Translations under genes and position numbers: made by a program
The notes under the pieces: model-generated
The model's database searches: none
What the model saw: the letters and a program-made list of their open reading frames with translations, nothing else
What the model was told of the DNA's origin: nothing
Shown here: piece after piece, positions 12,055 to 21,891 of the stretch
How the letters are laid out: each line of letters starts with the position of its first letter
Numbering within the stretch: the first letter of the stretch is position 1
From: Pseudo-nitzschia pungens
Taxonomy: Eukaryota > Bacillariophyta > Bacillariophyceae > Bacillariales > Bacillariaceae
Direction: 5' to 3'
Length of the DNA stretch: 64,000 bases
Assembly: GCA_037355855.1 (NCBI GenBank)
Contig: CM074759.1
Span: 1,302,001-1,366,000 of the forward strand

Positions 12055-12110
12055 TCGTGATCGTAACAGTGATCGTAACAGTGATCGTAACAGTGATCGT
12101 AACAGTGACC
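12052..12110. repeat. 12-bp tandem repeat (GTGATCGTAACA) in the 3' end of the LCMT-GNAT gene
   Basis: About four and a half near-perfect copies of a 12-base unit start at the stop codon of the upstream gene. The TGA of the first unit is the stop itself, so the repeat abuts the coding end exactly. Confidence 0.9.
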
Positions 12111-13487
12111 GGCGAGGGTATCGGAACCGGAATCGGGACGGGACGGGACGGGCAAGCGCAATGAATCGCGGTGCACCTCTGCATCGATGGGAACGCGCCG
12201 AACCACATCCAACCGGTTCGATGTTCAGTGTGAGGCATAGATTCACGCTCCCGCTCTGCGGGTGGGCCCCGAGTCCTTGATTGCACGAAGTCGAACGGCA
12301 TCGGAATGCGAGAGGGCCAGAAATCGGATGGGACTTTCGCTCTGCTGGCGAGATCTACCAGGACGAGACTCACAAACATAGTGTGCCTGGTGGGATGCAA
12401 GCTAAGAAAAGCGAATAGTCCATGCTGCAAGAGCTACACGCACGCACGCACGTACAAGCGATTCAAAATCATGGTCGCTAGCGCGTCCATCCATATGGAA
12501 TGATCTTCCATACGGAAAAGGACTGCTCTGCCGACACGTCACCGTGCAACTAGTATACTCTTACTGCACGATGCACTAGCTAAGCCATAGCTAACTACTT
12601 CCACCAAGATGGGATGGGGCTAGTACTACTACTAGTAGTCCACTCTTGTCGCACGTCTGTTTGGATCGTGCACTTGTGGGTTGCAAGCATGTCAATGACT
12701 CTTATGAAAAAAATGTGTCACTTAAATTCAGATGAAGAATTGATCCATTTTAGAGTAGTAGTAGCTCTTTCCGTCACATGCTTGACTTCTGTTTGGAATG
12801 TTTGCGTGCCGAATGCCATTGTTGTACTTCCATCCTCAGTCCTTCTTGTTTTGCTACCCGACTTGTTGTTGCAGCACAATCCAATCATTTTCGATAAATG
12901 GCTGTCCATTGGATAGTAGTAGTATGTCCTTTTTTTATTTACTGCTAGGGCCAAGTCTCCTCTCTCAAAGCGCCTGCCTAACTATTGATAACGCGATTTT
13001 GCCCATAGCTTACATAGAGTATGAATCCTCGCAGGAGTAGTAGTAGTAGGCAGGTAGTACTAGTTCTTCGGGTATGAGACAAGAAGTTGATCTGACCCAA
13101 TGGTCATTTGCATTCTGATGTGAAGAATATAGGTCCCAATAATGTTGGAATGATGTATGGTGATGACAACTGAACTTTTTCAATCTGAGTCTCTCAAGAT
13201 TGCTTCAAGTAAATATCAGATTTAACCTTTCATTTTAGTTCACAATATTGTGTAATTTTAATAGTAGAAGTATCAGTAATTGTTTGACTCAATCGATTGG
13301 TTGTCCAATCTTGTAAGGTAAGGTTACAGTAATCGAAAGTCTGATGACTGACAGTGACTGATTATTCATGATGTCGATAACTTTTAATTAAAAAAAAAAG
13401 ATTACCCAAAACTTGACATGAAAAAACCATCCGCGTTGCATCTCCCAACGATACACAAAGATACTTTTTTTAAAAAAGCTGTAAAAG
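12055..13487. other. Intergenic region with 3' tandem repeat and TACTAGTA-type words
   Basis: Begins with a 12-bp tandem repeat directly after the stop codon. Past 12500 it becomes AT-rich with clusters of TAGTACTACTAGTAG-like words (12620-12645, 13033-13065) and a GTAAGGTAAGGTTAC word near 13315. Open frames here are short and without recognisable content. A poly-A run (about 13390) precedes the glycosyltransferase gene. Confidence 0.5.
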
Positions 13488-13550
13488 TTGCTGCCTTCGA
13501 CAGTACACCACATCCCTGATGAACATCGCAGCACCGAACTCTATATTATA

Positions 13551-15005
13551 ATGAAAAAGATTGTTCTATTGACGTACGAGTTCACCTATAGTCCATTCAG
13601 TGGCAACGGAATATTGGCTCGCTCGCTCGTCAAATCCTTCCTTGGATTGGGATGCACAGTTACCGTCTGGTGCTGCCGCCCGTCCGAACAAAACGGTACG
13701 AATAGCAATGCTCAAAGTAAAAACGACAACGGGAACAGCCACGATAATCACTTGGCTCCACCAGAAATATCCAACGATTCCATGCAGCGTTTGGAAGTAT
13801 TGTCTACAATTGTGCCCAGCACCGCATGGAAACGTGTTGACGATCAGTCGTGTTGGAGAGATTTTACGCTATCCAACCTTCTCCAATCCGACACAAGTAA
13901 TGAACAATTGGCACTCCTTCAGAAAGCACTTTCCGAGGCAGACGTGTTGTCTGCGATTGATTGGACTGGCGCTGTGGCCTATCGGTCCATCATCGAACAC
14001 GGGAAGCAATTTGAGGTGGATGTAAAGGAAAAGTTTCACTTGTACCTGAATTTCCGCGTCTTTAGTTTGGGAGTTGAAGATGACAAACGACGGGCCTGGT
14101 ATAACGAAATGGAGTATAAAGCGATGGAAAATGCCGATGTCGTGGTTTCCTTGTCTTCCAAGGATACTCAGCAATTATCCGATATTCTGCAAGGCAGCAG
14201 AGATCAACCCACAATACCCATGGAATCCAACATATCAATCGAAATAGTATTGCCTCCACTTCGACAAGATATGGAAAGTTTTGCCAAAACTTGCAAGAAT
14301 TCGAAAGATTTTCTGTGTTACTTACCGAATTCGATACGATCTCGAATAACAAGCGCTGCTAACACAACCAATTCCAATGACACCGCTAGAGTTGACGATC
14401 TGCTCTTCTCGAAACGGCCAATCGTTGCGTGTGTGGCGCGGCAATCGCCGGAAAAAGCCGTCCATCGCTTTGTTGAATTTGTTGAGATGGCTGCCGATGT
14501 CTTGCAAGAATTGAATCTGACTGTCGTCTTGGCGGGTGCCGCCTCTGATGTCGAGTATGCTCGAGAATCACAACAGCGACTCCTCCGAGCTGTTCCTTCT
14601 GCCATCGTCATCGACCGTTTTCTTTCATCCAAAGAACTGGGGGCCCTCTTTGCGCACACACTCGTTAATTTTCATCCATCCTCCTACGATGCCTATGGAA
14701 TGACCATTGTTGAAGCTGCTGCGTTCGGGGCGCCGACCATTCTAGCGGGACCTTCCATCGGAGCGTTCCGCTTATTGGGTGAGGACGGATGCGTACAAGT
14801 CGACATGAATGTCGACACCAATGGAAATGCTTTTACGCATAAGTCTTTGGAAACGGTTGTCGACTTCCTGCGAGACTGCAAAAATGACGATAAATCGTGG
14901 GAGAAACTCTCTCTGGCAGCGCGAGAAAAGGCGCTTGCGTGGGACGAAACATCCTACGGGGAACGAATGCTGCATATTATTGATGCGAATAACAAAGCCC
15001 GTTGA
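13551..15005 (+). CDS. Glycosyltransferase, GT4/GT-B fold
   Basis: The frame opens at 13488, but ATG 13551 (MKKIVLLTYEF) is favoured because it begins directly with the first Rossmann strand; this gives 484 residues. N-terminal half: LTYEFTYSPFSGNGILARSL, a usual GT4 start with a glycine-containing loop. C-terminal half: VACVARQSPEKAVHRFVE (donor-domain start, the R-x-x-x-EK pattern), VVLAGAASD, FHPSSYDAYGMTIVEAAAFG (the E-x7-E-like nucleotide-sugar region) and APTILAGPSIGAFRLL. The enzyme should transfer a sugar from an activated donor; the acceptor cannot be read. No signal peptide or membrane segment is obvious, so a cytosolic location is likely. It converges with the methyltransferase, only about 40 bases apart. 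Confidence 0.78.
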   Translation: MKKIVLLTYEFTYSPFSGNGILARSLVKSFLGLGCTVTVWCCRPSEQNGTNSNAQSKNDNGNSHDNHLAPPEISNDSMQRLEVLSTIVPSTAWKRVDDQSCWRDFTLSNLLQSDTSNEQLALLQKALSEADVLSAIDWTGAVAYRSIIEHGKQFEVDVKEKFHLYLNFRVFSLGVEDDKRRAWYNEMEYKAMENADVVVSLSSKDTQQLSDILQGSRDQPTIPMESNISIEIVLPPLRQDMESFAKTCKNSKDFLCYLPNSIRSRITSAANTTNSNDTARVDDLLFSKRPIVACVARQSPEKAVHRFVEFVEMAADVLQELNLTVVLAGAASDVEYARESQQRLLRAVPSAIVIDRFLSSKELGALFAHTLVNFHPSSYDAYGMTIVEAAAFGAPTILAGPSIGAFRLLGEDGCVQVDMNVDTNGNAFTHKSLETVVDFLRDCKNDDKSWEKLSLAAREKALAWDETSYGERMLHIIDANNKAR

Positions 15006-15044
15006 TATTTTGATTTTGTATTTTTGCATTGAAACTGAGCACCA

Positions 15045-17146
15045 TCAGAATGGAGGAAAGAGCAGGGCCTTCCGTGCAAAGTCCATGCCTGTATGATGGA
15101 GAAACATATCTTGTTCATCAACCGGGTCTACTTCAATTGAATCGCTGTTTGAGCTGCAGCTAGAATTGCCTGTGAGTTCATCTTTGTGGTAGTCCGAAGA
15201 CTCATATTTGAATAAGCCAAGACGTTCCGAGTCCGTTTCGCTATCGAGTGTACGTGCAAGAGATATGAGGACCAGAGCTCGGTTACGTATCCCGGATGCT
15301 ACCATTGATGATAACCAACTTCTATGATCAGTATCAGTATGAACATCAGTATCAATTCCGGCCTCCAGTTCTCTTTCCTTTGCGTACACTTCGACAGTTT
15401 CGACATCGTCCTGGATGTAAGCAATACGAATGCGAGCTTTTGCTTCATCTGATTTGGGGAAAAATGATGCAATCATAGCTGGGCTATCTTCGACGTTTGG
15501 AACTTCCGTAACCATGAGGGCCATGGCTTGGCAATTCGTTGCGCACAGGTGGCGGTAAAGTTTGTGTAAAATCCGACGGAGGCAAACCATGCCATCGAGG
15601 CCACCACCAACGCCGTATAACGGTGTTTTCAGATGGATTGCAGAGTCTGTTGGAGATGGAATCGCCACGAAAGGTGGATTGCACAATATGAAATCAAACG
15701 TTGAAGGCTGAAGATTTATGATCGATTCGAAGAGGTCTCCACAAATACCACAGCGCAGATTCATCATGTGACTTGGAAGTATCGTAGCTTTCGAATGGGA
15801 CCTTGATTGATGGCCAGGTTCGCCGTGACAAAATGCATAGCTCTTTTATTGATATCAGATAAGATCAATCCACACGAAGCATCTTTCATGGAAGAAGCCA
15901 CGCACTTCATGTAGCATCGCCAGGCGAAAATTCCTTGAATTCCACACCCGCAGCAAAGATCTAATATGCGTTTCTCAGAGGGCACATTGTGCGCTTTTTT
16001 TGTCGTTTCGCCTTGTGGTTTGGTGTTATCTGAAACTAGTTGCTGCTGGCGTCTCATTTCACCTGCTGTCACTGCTAGGAGTTCTAGGGTATCATATCCC
16101 ACTGGCATGATAGCGTTGTGAGTCTGTCGCAAGCTTTCTATGTTCCAATCGGTAACGAACAGGCTGAAAGATTCATCTCCTCGAATATCCTTTTCCGTAT
16201 CTCTAATATTTGGAAGAAAAACGCCAATATCGAGAGGGTAAATCTGCACTTCGGCAACCAAGATCGTATCGGGTTCCACTGGGCTATTTCTCAGGAGGTT
16301 GGCTCTGAGCAAAATATCCACAGCTTTCAAGCCCAGAATCTCGACGGCTTGGCTGTGATGAATCGCCAATCCGAAAAGGAATAGCCACACCAGTGTCTCC
16401 AATTCTCCCATCATCTGCGCACCGTCCATGGAGTCGAGATTTTCCCTCCTCCTAGCCCAATACACATCATGTCGGTGTTGCAAGAAACTCTGCGCACTGA
16501 AAATCCGATCCTTGTCTGCATCGCTGTCGTAATCTTCAATGTGAGGGACGAGAAAAGTCTGACATGCTTTCAACCGATAGCCTCGACAACGGAACAATTC
16601 CTTGACCTCTTTTCCAAGCACTATTGCCTCTCGACTCGGAATGAATGTTCCCGACGCACTCCTGCGATCGTCTACCCCAAACAGTCCCCGACCAGAAATC
16701 TCATCGATCGGTGTGTGCTCCCCCTCCCCATTGTCGTCATCGGATGGAATCTTTGCGGCCGGATCTCGTTTCATGCCCAGCAATCGGATCGCATCCGTTG
16801 TTTTGAAGCGAGGGCACGCCTTCATTCGTTGGAAATGGGCCTCGATGCAATTCTCGATATTGCCACTTCTCTTGCTTGCAATCGCTTCGTCCAGCCAATC
16901 ATCCGCGATCATTTCGGCTTCCTCGCCGTCATTGGGGTCGTTCGATGACCGTTGGTGGTCATCATAATCATCGTTTTCATCGTTTTCATCATCATCATCA
17001 TCATCAGTGGGAGCGGAAGAAATTGGATTGTCCATTGCGAAAATCAAAATAAATGATATTATTATGATGGTGACTCGAAGGAGTTGGCGGTGTCGATGAT
17101 TGATCTGGGATTGATTGATTGTTGATTGATTCTTTTTGAGATTCAA
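15045..17146 (-). CDS. Class I SAM-dependent methyltransferase (HemK/'MTS'-like), split by one frame break
   Basis: Two overlapping minus-strand frames make one protein: 17146-15764 (N-terminal) and 15767-15045 (C-terminal). The N-part has an acidic low-complexity segment and a WLFLFG... all-helical region, then motif I ILDLCCGCGIQGIFA, the LSDINKRAMHF acidic-loop motif, and ends RKLRYFQVT-stop. The C-part resumes at CGDLFES and contains FDFILCNPPF, the NPPF/Y catalytic motif of N-methyltransferases acting on amide or amine nitrogens. Neither half works alone: SAM binding and catalysis are on different frames. A one-base slip between about 15765 and 15790 restores continuity; no GT..AG intron there gives the right frame. 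An internal ATG at 17035 (MDNPISS) is an alternative start, since the first 37 residues resemble a translated leader. The target (protein or RNA) is unknown. Confidence 0.72.
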
Positions 17147-18267
17147 GATGAGTCGTTCATACGATCAACAAGTTGACTGGTAGTGCGTACGATATTACTG
17201 TAAGGTTTACGGTACAGTGTAGACTAGTACCGAAGTTTCGTAAAAGAATGAGGTCAAAGAAAATGCCATCTTTTAGAGACCGTGTGTAACCCCTACTAAC
17301 CTATATATCGTTGAAAAGCTTATTTCAAGGAGAACAAGAATATACTATCCGTTTCCCAGTTTTATTGAGCCCAAATATAGAATTTTTTTTATTCATTACT
17401 GTATATTTATATAAACTTTTTAAATCGCAATTTGGTTCTCCGCGACTCTTATTTTCAAATAAATCGAAACTCCGCGCATGAAACGCCGTGTGCGCGCAAG
17501 CACGCGCCTAAATCTCCTTTGCGGAGTATCAATTTTGCTCGCATAACAGGCGAATTAAATAGGCCAAAAAACACTTCGATTCTCCATAATTTTTCGAGCT
17601 GATTTACTTAAGGCCACCACTATGTGACATTTCGTTCTCGACTCAGAGAAGTTGTCTGACTTTGCCAAATAAAAAATACTGAGAGAGTAGATTTTTGTGA
17701 GTTCGGCAATAATTTTGGCATGTTCGGGCGACGTCTGGTTGCCGAGAACGAAATGTCACATGATTGACGCAACCCGCGCGCGAGTTTTTGACCTCATTCT
17801 TTTACGAAACTTCGGTACTACTATTAGAAAATAAATGAAAGATACGTCTGTCCGTCGATCCCACGATGCAAATTTCCGAAGTGAAGACAACGACAACTTG
17901 GCAAAGATACGGGTAAGGTTATCGGTACGTAGTGTCTGACACGCCTCCTAACGGTAAGGATACAGGAACGACAAAAACGCAATAATCCATGAACAGACAA
18001 CTTTCTCTATGTCTACCGGTAACTCTACAGTATTAAAATATCATACTATTAAAATTTTAAACGCCGTTTTTGACAAGAGAGAGAAATAGAACCGTTCTTT
18101 ATTTTATTCTCGATTTCTATCAGTTAACTCCACAGTTGGACTAGGCAGTCCAGTACTCCCAAGATGCCACGAGCAATCCAAACATGGAATTCTCTCTCCC
18201 CTGTAGTTAGCAAAATTTCGCACTTTTATGATACTCATGATAACGACCCCGACTTGCCCCAATCTCC
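17147..18267. other. Intergenic region hosting a MITE-like element
   Basis: No gene is supported. About 590 bases of it are a terminal-inverted-repeat element (listed separately). The remainder is AT-rich with GTAAGGTTTACGGTAC-like words near 17209 and GGTAAGGTTATCGGTACG near 17912. Confidence 0.5.
17225..17820. mobile_element. MITE-like non-autonomous DNA element with 32-34 bp perfect terminal inverted repeats
   Basis: The left end (from 17225, TAGTACCGAAGTTTCGTAAA...) and the right end (17787-17820) are exact reverse complements over 34 bases. The outermost TA is present at both ends and fits a TA target duplication, as made by Tc1/mariner-type transposases. The element is about 592 bases between the TAs, is AT-rich with CG-rich islands, and encodes no transposase. 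A second, nested inverted repeat (TGTGACATTTCGTTCTCG at 17623-17640 and its complement at 17743-17760) could form a large hairpin. Perfect repeat ends suggest a fairly recent insertion. Superfamily assignment from the TA alone is tentative. Confidence 0.8.
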
Positions 18268-21200
18268 TTACGGAGACGAAGAGCTCGAAGGATTCGATTG
18301 CTGCTGCTCGACATCCGCCAGGGCCGCCTCGTAGGCACGTTGCAACTCCTCCGTCCACACAAAGTTCGGGTCGGGCTCTTCGTTGGGTTGGCAAAAGCGC
18401 CCCCTGCGATAGCACCAAACTCTGGAGTCGTTGAACGCCCTACCTCCGCTGGCCTCGGTCGGGACGGCGAAGCGACGTCCCGTGCGGACATCGGCCAACA
18501 AAAATGTTCTCACTGGCTGTGGTGCCGGAAGGGAAGCGGGTTCGGCGGCGTCTTCCACCATGCTGGAGTTGGGAGCAATATCTGGAGTTTGTTTTGCTTC
18601 CTCCGACGGCAGGGTCAGGGCATGGAGAAACTTGTCGCCAAAACCCGGAATGGAATCCAGCCCACAACAGTTGCTGGCCAGCGAGGCAACATCCGTCATG
18701 TCAATGTCCACACTTCCGTTCCGCAAGTGCCCCGCGCGACCGGCCTTTTTGCTTCCTTGGATTCGAACCTTGGCATCAATGGCAAGCTGCCGTGTATCTT
18801 CCTTTAGTTCCTCGTGCGTTGACTCCTCCAGGGAAATCAGCGCTGTCAGCAACCGATCTTCCATCGATTGTCCAAACGGCAGAGCCGAACACCCCGCGAT
18901 AGGAATCAAATGCGCCGTCAGCGACTGAAGCGCTCGCACGGCAAGTGTGGCACTGAGGACATCATCTCGACCGCCACCCACAATGGCACCGGGCGTACCC
19001 CCATCCACACAAAAGTCCGACAGGACTCGTAACAGGCTCTCAAACACGGGGCCAGTAGCAATACGTTCCTTCATAAAGTCGGGACCCAGTGCGAGGGCAG
19101 ATATGCATCCGACGGAGCTTCGCAGGGTGAAGACACCGTATTTGTATCCGTTGCCGCCTCGTCCCGAGAGGGTATTGTGCAGGAGGGAGATGATCTTGGG
19201 AATGACGTTTTCTGTTTTTCTCAACAAATCATAGCATTCGTCGCCTTCGTCGTATCGGCAGACAAATGTAACCGCCATGGCGGCCTTGAGACTCTGGTAG
19301 TGGTCCAGGGTCAAGAGAGGGGCCAAGAGCTCCACCACTCCCGCTTCTCGAAGCGAGGGGACGGCTTCGTCACTCTGGGCAATGTTCATCAGGAACCCAA
19401 CACACCACGAAGCGGTTTGTCCCTTCCACTGCGTGGGATCGGGTCCCGCCTCGTGCAAAATGTCCATGAGGGGTACCAGCGCTCCCGATTCCAACAGTGG
19501 AATTGCGTTTTCTAGAGATTCCGCCAGTAGCGTGAGGGCTGCCACACACTTGAATCTTGCTTCGGTGGTTCCGTCTTCTTCCGCCACGCGAACGAGAACG
19601 GGAAGAATGTCTCCGCGCTGCACCACCGGTACTTGGTTCTTCATCTCCGCTGCAAAACTCCAGAGGATCGAGCAGGCCTTGGTACGCGCCTCCCCCCGAT
19701 CCGTCAGAATGACATTGAGAATCGCATCTACAAAACCGGGGTAATTGAACATGGGAATCTTGTTGTCGTACCCAATTGCGAGGTTGGAGAGGGCGGAACA
19801 CGCCTTGATGCGAGCCTCGGTGGAAGAACCCTGTGCGGTGGTTCGTTCCAGAACGGTCATGAGGGCGGTCATGACACCGGGTGTTCGGAAGACCCGGTGT
19901 TTGTTGGCCTTCGATATGGACAGGTTCATGAGCGCCAGGCAGGCATTCGTGGTGCAGGGGGTGGCTCCGGTTTCCGGGGAACACGTCGCCGTGGCCATGC
20001 GTCCCAGGGCTTCCACCAGTCCCGGAGTTCCGAGCAGTGCCGCGTCGTTGGCATCAGCGTTGCTCAGATTCTTGATGCAGGTGGTGGCCTTGAGTCGTGC
20101 CTCGTCTCCCGAGGTGAGCATGACGTCCCGCATCGCTTTCAGGACTTCCGGGATCTTGGCAATCTCGATCTTGTTGGCTTTCCCGCAGGAGAGGTTCATA
20201 ATGGCAATGCAGGCGTGCAATCGGGCCTTTTCCGAAGCCAGCGGGACGGTGCCGGAGCTTCCCGGGTGGGGGGCAACAAAGGGCCCACCGCGTGCCACCA
20301 GCGCCAGGGTGTTCAGGAGGCCGTAGGTACCCATGAGGTATCGGTCGCTCTCTTCCGTGGCGGTCAAACTGCGCACCGTCTCGACAGCGTACTCACGCCC
20401 CAGCCATTCCTGATTTTGTTCCGAATGCAGCATGGTGCGCTGTACAAACTCGAGGATTCTTCGGTTGGAAGCCACGGCGACCCGTCGGTGGGACATCTTG
20501 GCATAGTCTGCTAACATTCGGGTTCCGAGCGTGACCAGGCGGGGCGTGTTGAGGGCCTGCAACAGGGCCACGATGCATCCCCGTTCCGCAAAGTACTTGA
20601 GATCGTCGACGCGCGTGTTGGGACCGAACGAGAGCATGATCGAGTTGGGCGAATTCGGTATGGGCGACTCCTCCTCGGGTGATTGTCCGAGGGGAGACTC
20701 GGGAATGTTCGTGTTGTGGTTGTTGTTGTTCTCATTATCGTTGGTTTCCATGTCAAAGGCCGGATTCTGTTGGATCATCCGCATCGAAGAATAGCTTGAA
20801 ACAGAAGACACGGCACTTGCGTTGCTGGATACCACCGGACCCTGCGCCGTTGCCGGCGACACGTTAATGGGAGAGGCCGCGCCGCCTCCCAAAAACGAAT
20901 GCTCGTCCGCATCGTCTTCCACACAGACAACATTGCCGTTGCTGTTGTTCACTCCGGCACTCGTGACGCTGTTGTTGAGGATGACGTTGTTGTCGTCATC
21001 GTCGCCCCAATCTTGCGACGGACTGGATGCGCTGATAAAGGACGAAGCCATCGTGTCGTACGTAATGTCCAAGCCGGGAGGTCGGTGGTCCTCGATATCC
21101 GTAGGCTTTCCGAGATCGTCTGTTTCCGTCTTGGGTGCGCCTTCGTCGATGGGAGGAGGAGTCACCTGAGCCGCAATGGAATTCGAAGAGACCCTGTGCG

Positions 21201-21891
21201 CCAAGCTGGAACCAGATGTGCTCGAACTCGAGGAAACTCTCCTCGGAAGCCCGCTTCGTGGACGAAAGAGAAGTCCATTGAAGGAACCAACCGTGGTTCT
21301 TGCCCCCGCTCCACCCACAGGAGGCGGTGCATCCACGTGCACTTGGGAAGAACCCCCGGAGTCGTTTCCAGAATCCAAACCACTCAAGGTCGATACTATA
21401 TTTCCGTTCAATTGCGATTGCAGCTGTTGATACCCAGGCGTATTGCCAGTGTTGACACCTTGTATTAAACGAGAATGCGTTTGGTGATCCATGTTAGGCA
21501 TCTGGGGAACTCTTAATATCGTGCTTCTTGTGCTGATATTGAGATTGTCCGTTTCCCAGTGCGTTTCTTGGTTTATCGTTGGATCAATGGACAAGGGATC
21601 GACTGCTTCTTGCGGGGAAGATGATGGCTGGGGTTGTTGCGAATTGGTGACGCTGTTCGCAGCATCTACTCCGCTGCCGGTCATCAACGAATTGGTGTTG
21701 TTATTGTTGTCGTCCTGCGCAGCGCCTCCCCCGGTGTTGTTCAGATTGTTCTGCCCCACGTCTACACCGGTTACCACCGGAAACGGTTCGTGTGGCGGCA
21801 GCGGCATTCCCATGTTCGCGGTGATGTCATAATCGAACGTCAAGTACTGATCAGGGAAAGTCCCTGTAGCTTCCCTAGGCGCCATGGTCAC
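18268..21891 (-). CDS. Large armadillo-repeat protein with disordered N-terminus
   Basis: 1207 residues. The first ~400 are low-complexity (N-, S-, T-, D-rich) and probably disordered. From about residue 430 a long array of ARM repeats begins, each with the helix-turn signature ARLHACIAIMNLSCGKANK / ARLKATTCIKNLSNADAN / ARIKACSALSNLAIGYDNK / ARTKACSILWSFAAE, spaced about 50-60 residues. A C-terminal segment carries RTFLLADVRTGRRFAVPTEASG and a WCYRRGRFCQP patch, then a Ser tail. ARM arrays form superhelical protein-binding scaffolds; the partner is unknown. Two close in-frame ATGs (21891, 21885) are both possible starts. No catalytic domain or membrane segment is visible. Confidence 0.8.
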   Translation of the reverse strand: MTMAPREATGTFPDQYLTFDYDITANMGMPLPPHEPFPVVTGVDVGQNNLNNTGGGAAQDDNNNNTNSLMTGSGVDAANSVTNSQQPQPSSSPQEAVDPLSIDPTINQETHWETDNLNISTRSTILRVPQMPNMDHQTHSRLIQGVNTGNTPGYQQLQSQLNGNIVSTLSGLDSGNDSGGSSQVHVDAPPPVGGAGARTTVGSFNGLLFRPRSGLPRRVSSSSSTSGSSLAHRVSSNSIAAQVTPPPIDEGAPKTETDDLGKPTDIEDHRPPGLDITYDTMASSFISASSPSQDWGDDDDNNVILNNSVTSAGVNNSNGNVVCVEDDADEHSFLGGGAASPINVSPATAQGPVVSSNASAVSSVSSYSSMRMIQQNPAFDMETNDNENNNNHNTNIPESPLGQSPEEESPIPNSPNSIMLSFGPNTRVDDLKYFAERGCIVALLQALNTPRLVTLGTRMLADYAKMSHRRVAVASNRRILEFVQRTMLHSEQNQEWLGREYAVETVRSLTATEESDRYLMGTYGLLNTLALVARGGPFVAPHPGSSGTVPLASEKARLHACIAIMNLSCGKANKIEIAKIPEVLKAMRDVMLTSGDEARLKATTCIKNLSNADANDAALLGTPGLVEALGRMATATCSPETGATPCTTNACLALMNLSISKANKHRVFRTPGVMTALMTVLERTTAQGSSTEARIKACSALSNLAIGYDNKIPMFNYPGFVDAILNVILTDRGEARTKACSILWSFAAEMKNQVPVVQRGDILPVLVRVAEEDGTTEARFKCVAALTLLAESLENAIPLLESGALVPLMDILHEAGPDPTQWKGQTASWCVGFLMNIAQSDEAVPSLREAGVVELLAPLLTLDHYQSLKAAMAVTFVCRYDEGDECYDLLRKTENVIPKIISLLHNTLSGRGGNGYKYGVFTLRSSVGCISALALGPDFMKERIATGPVFESLLRVLSDFCVDGGTPGAIVGGGRDDVLSATLAVRALQSLTAHLIPIAGCSALPFGQSMEDRLLTALISLEESTHEELKEDTRQLAIDAKVRIQGSKKAGRAGHLRNGSVDIDMTDVASLASNCCGLDSIPGFGDKFLHALTLPSEEAKQTPDIAPNSSMVEDAAEPASLPAPQPVRTFLLADVRTGRRFAVPTEASGGRAFNDSRVWCYRRGRFCQPNEEPDPNFVWTEELQRAYEAALADVEQQQSNPSSSSSP

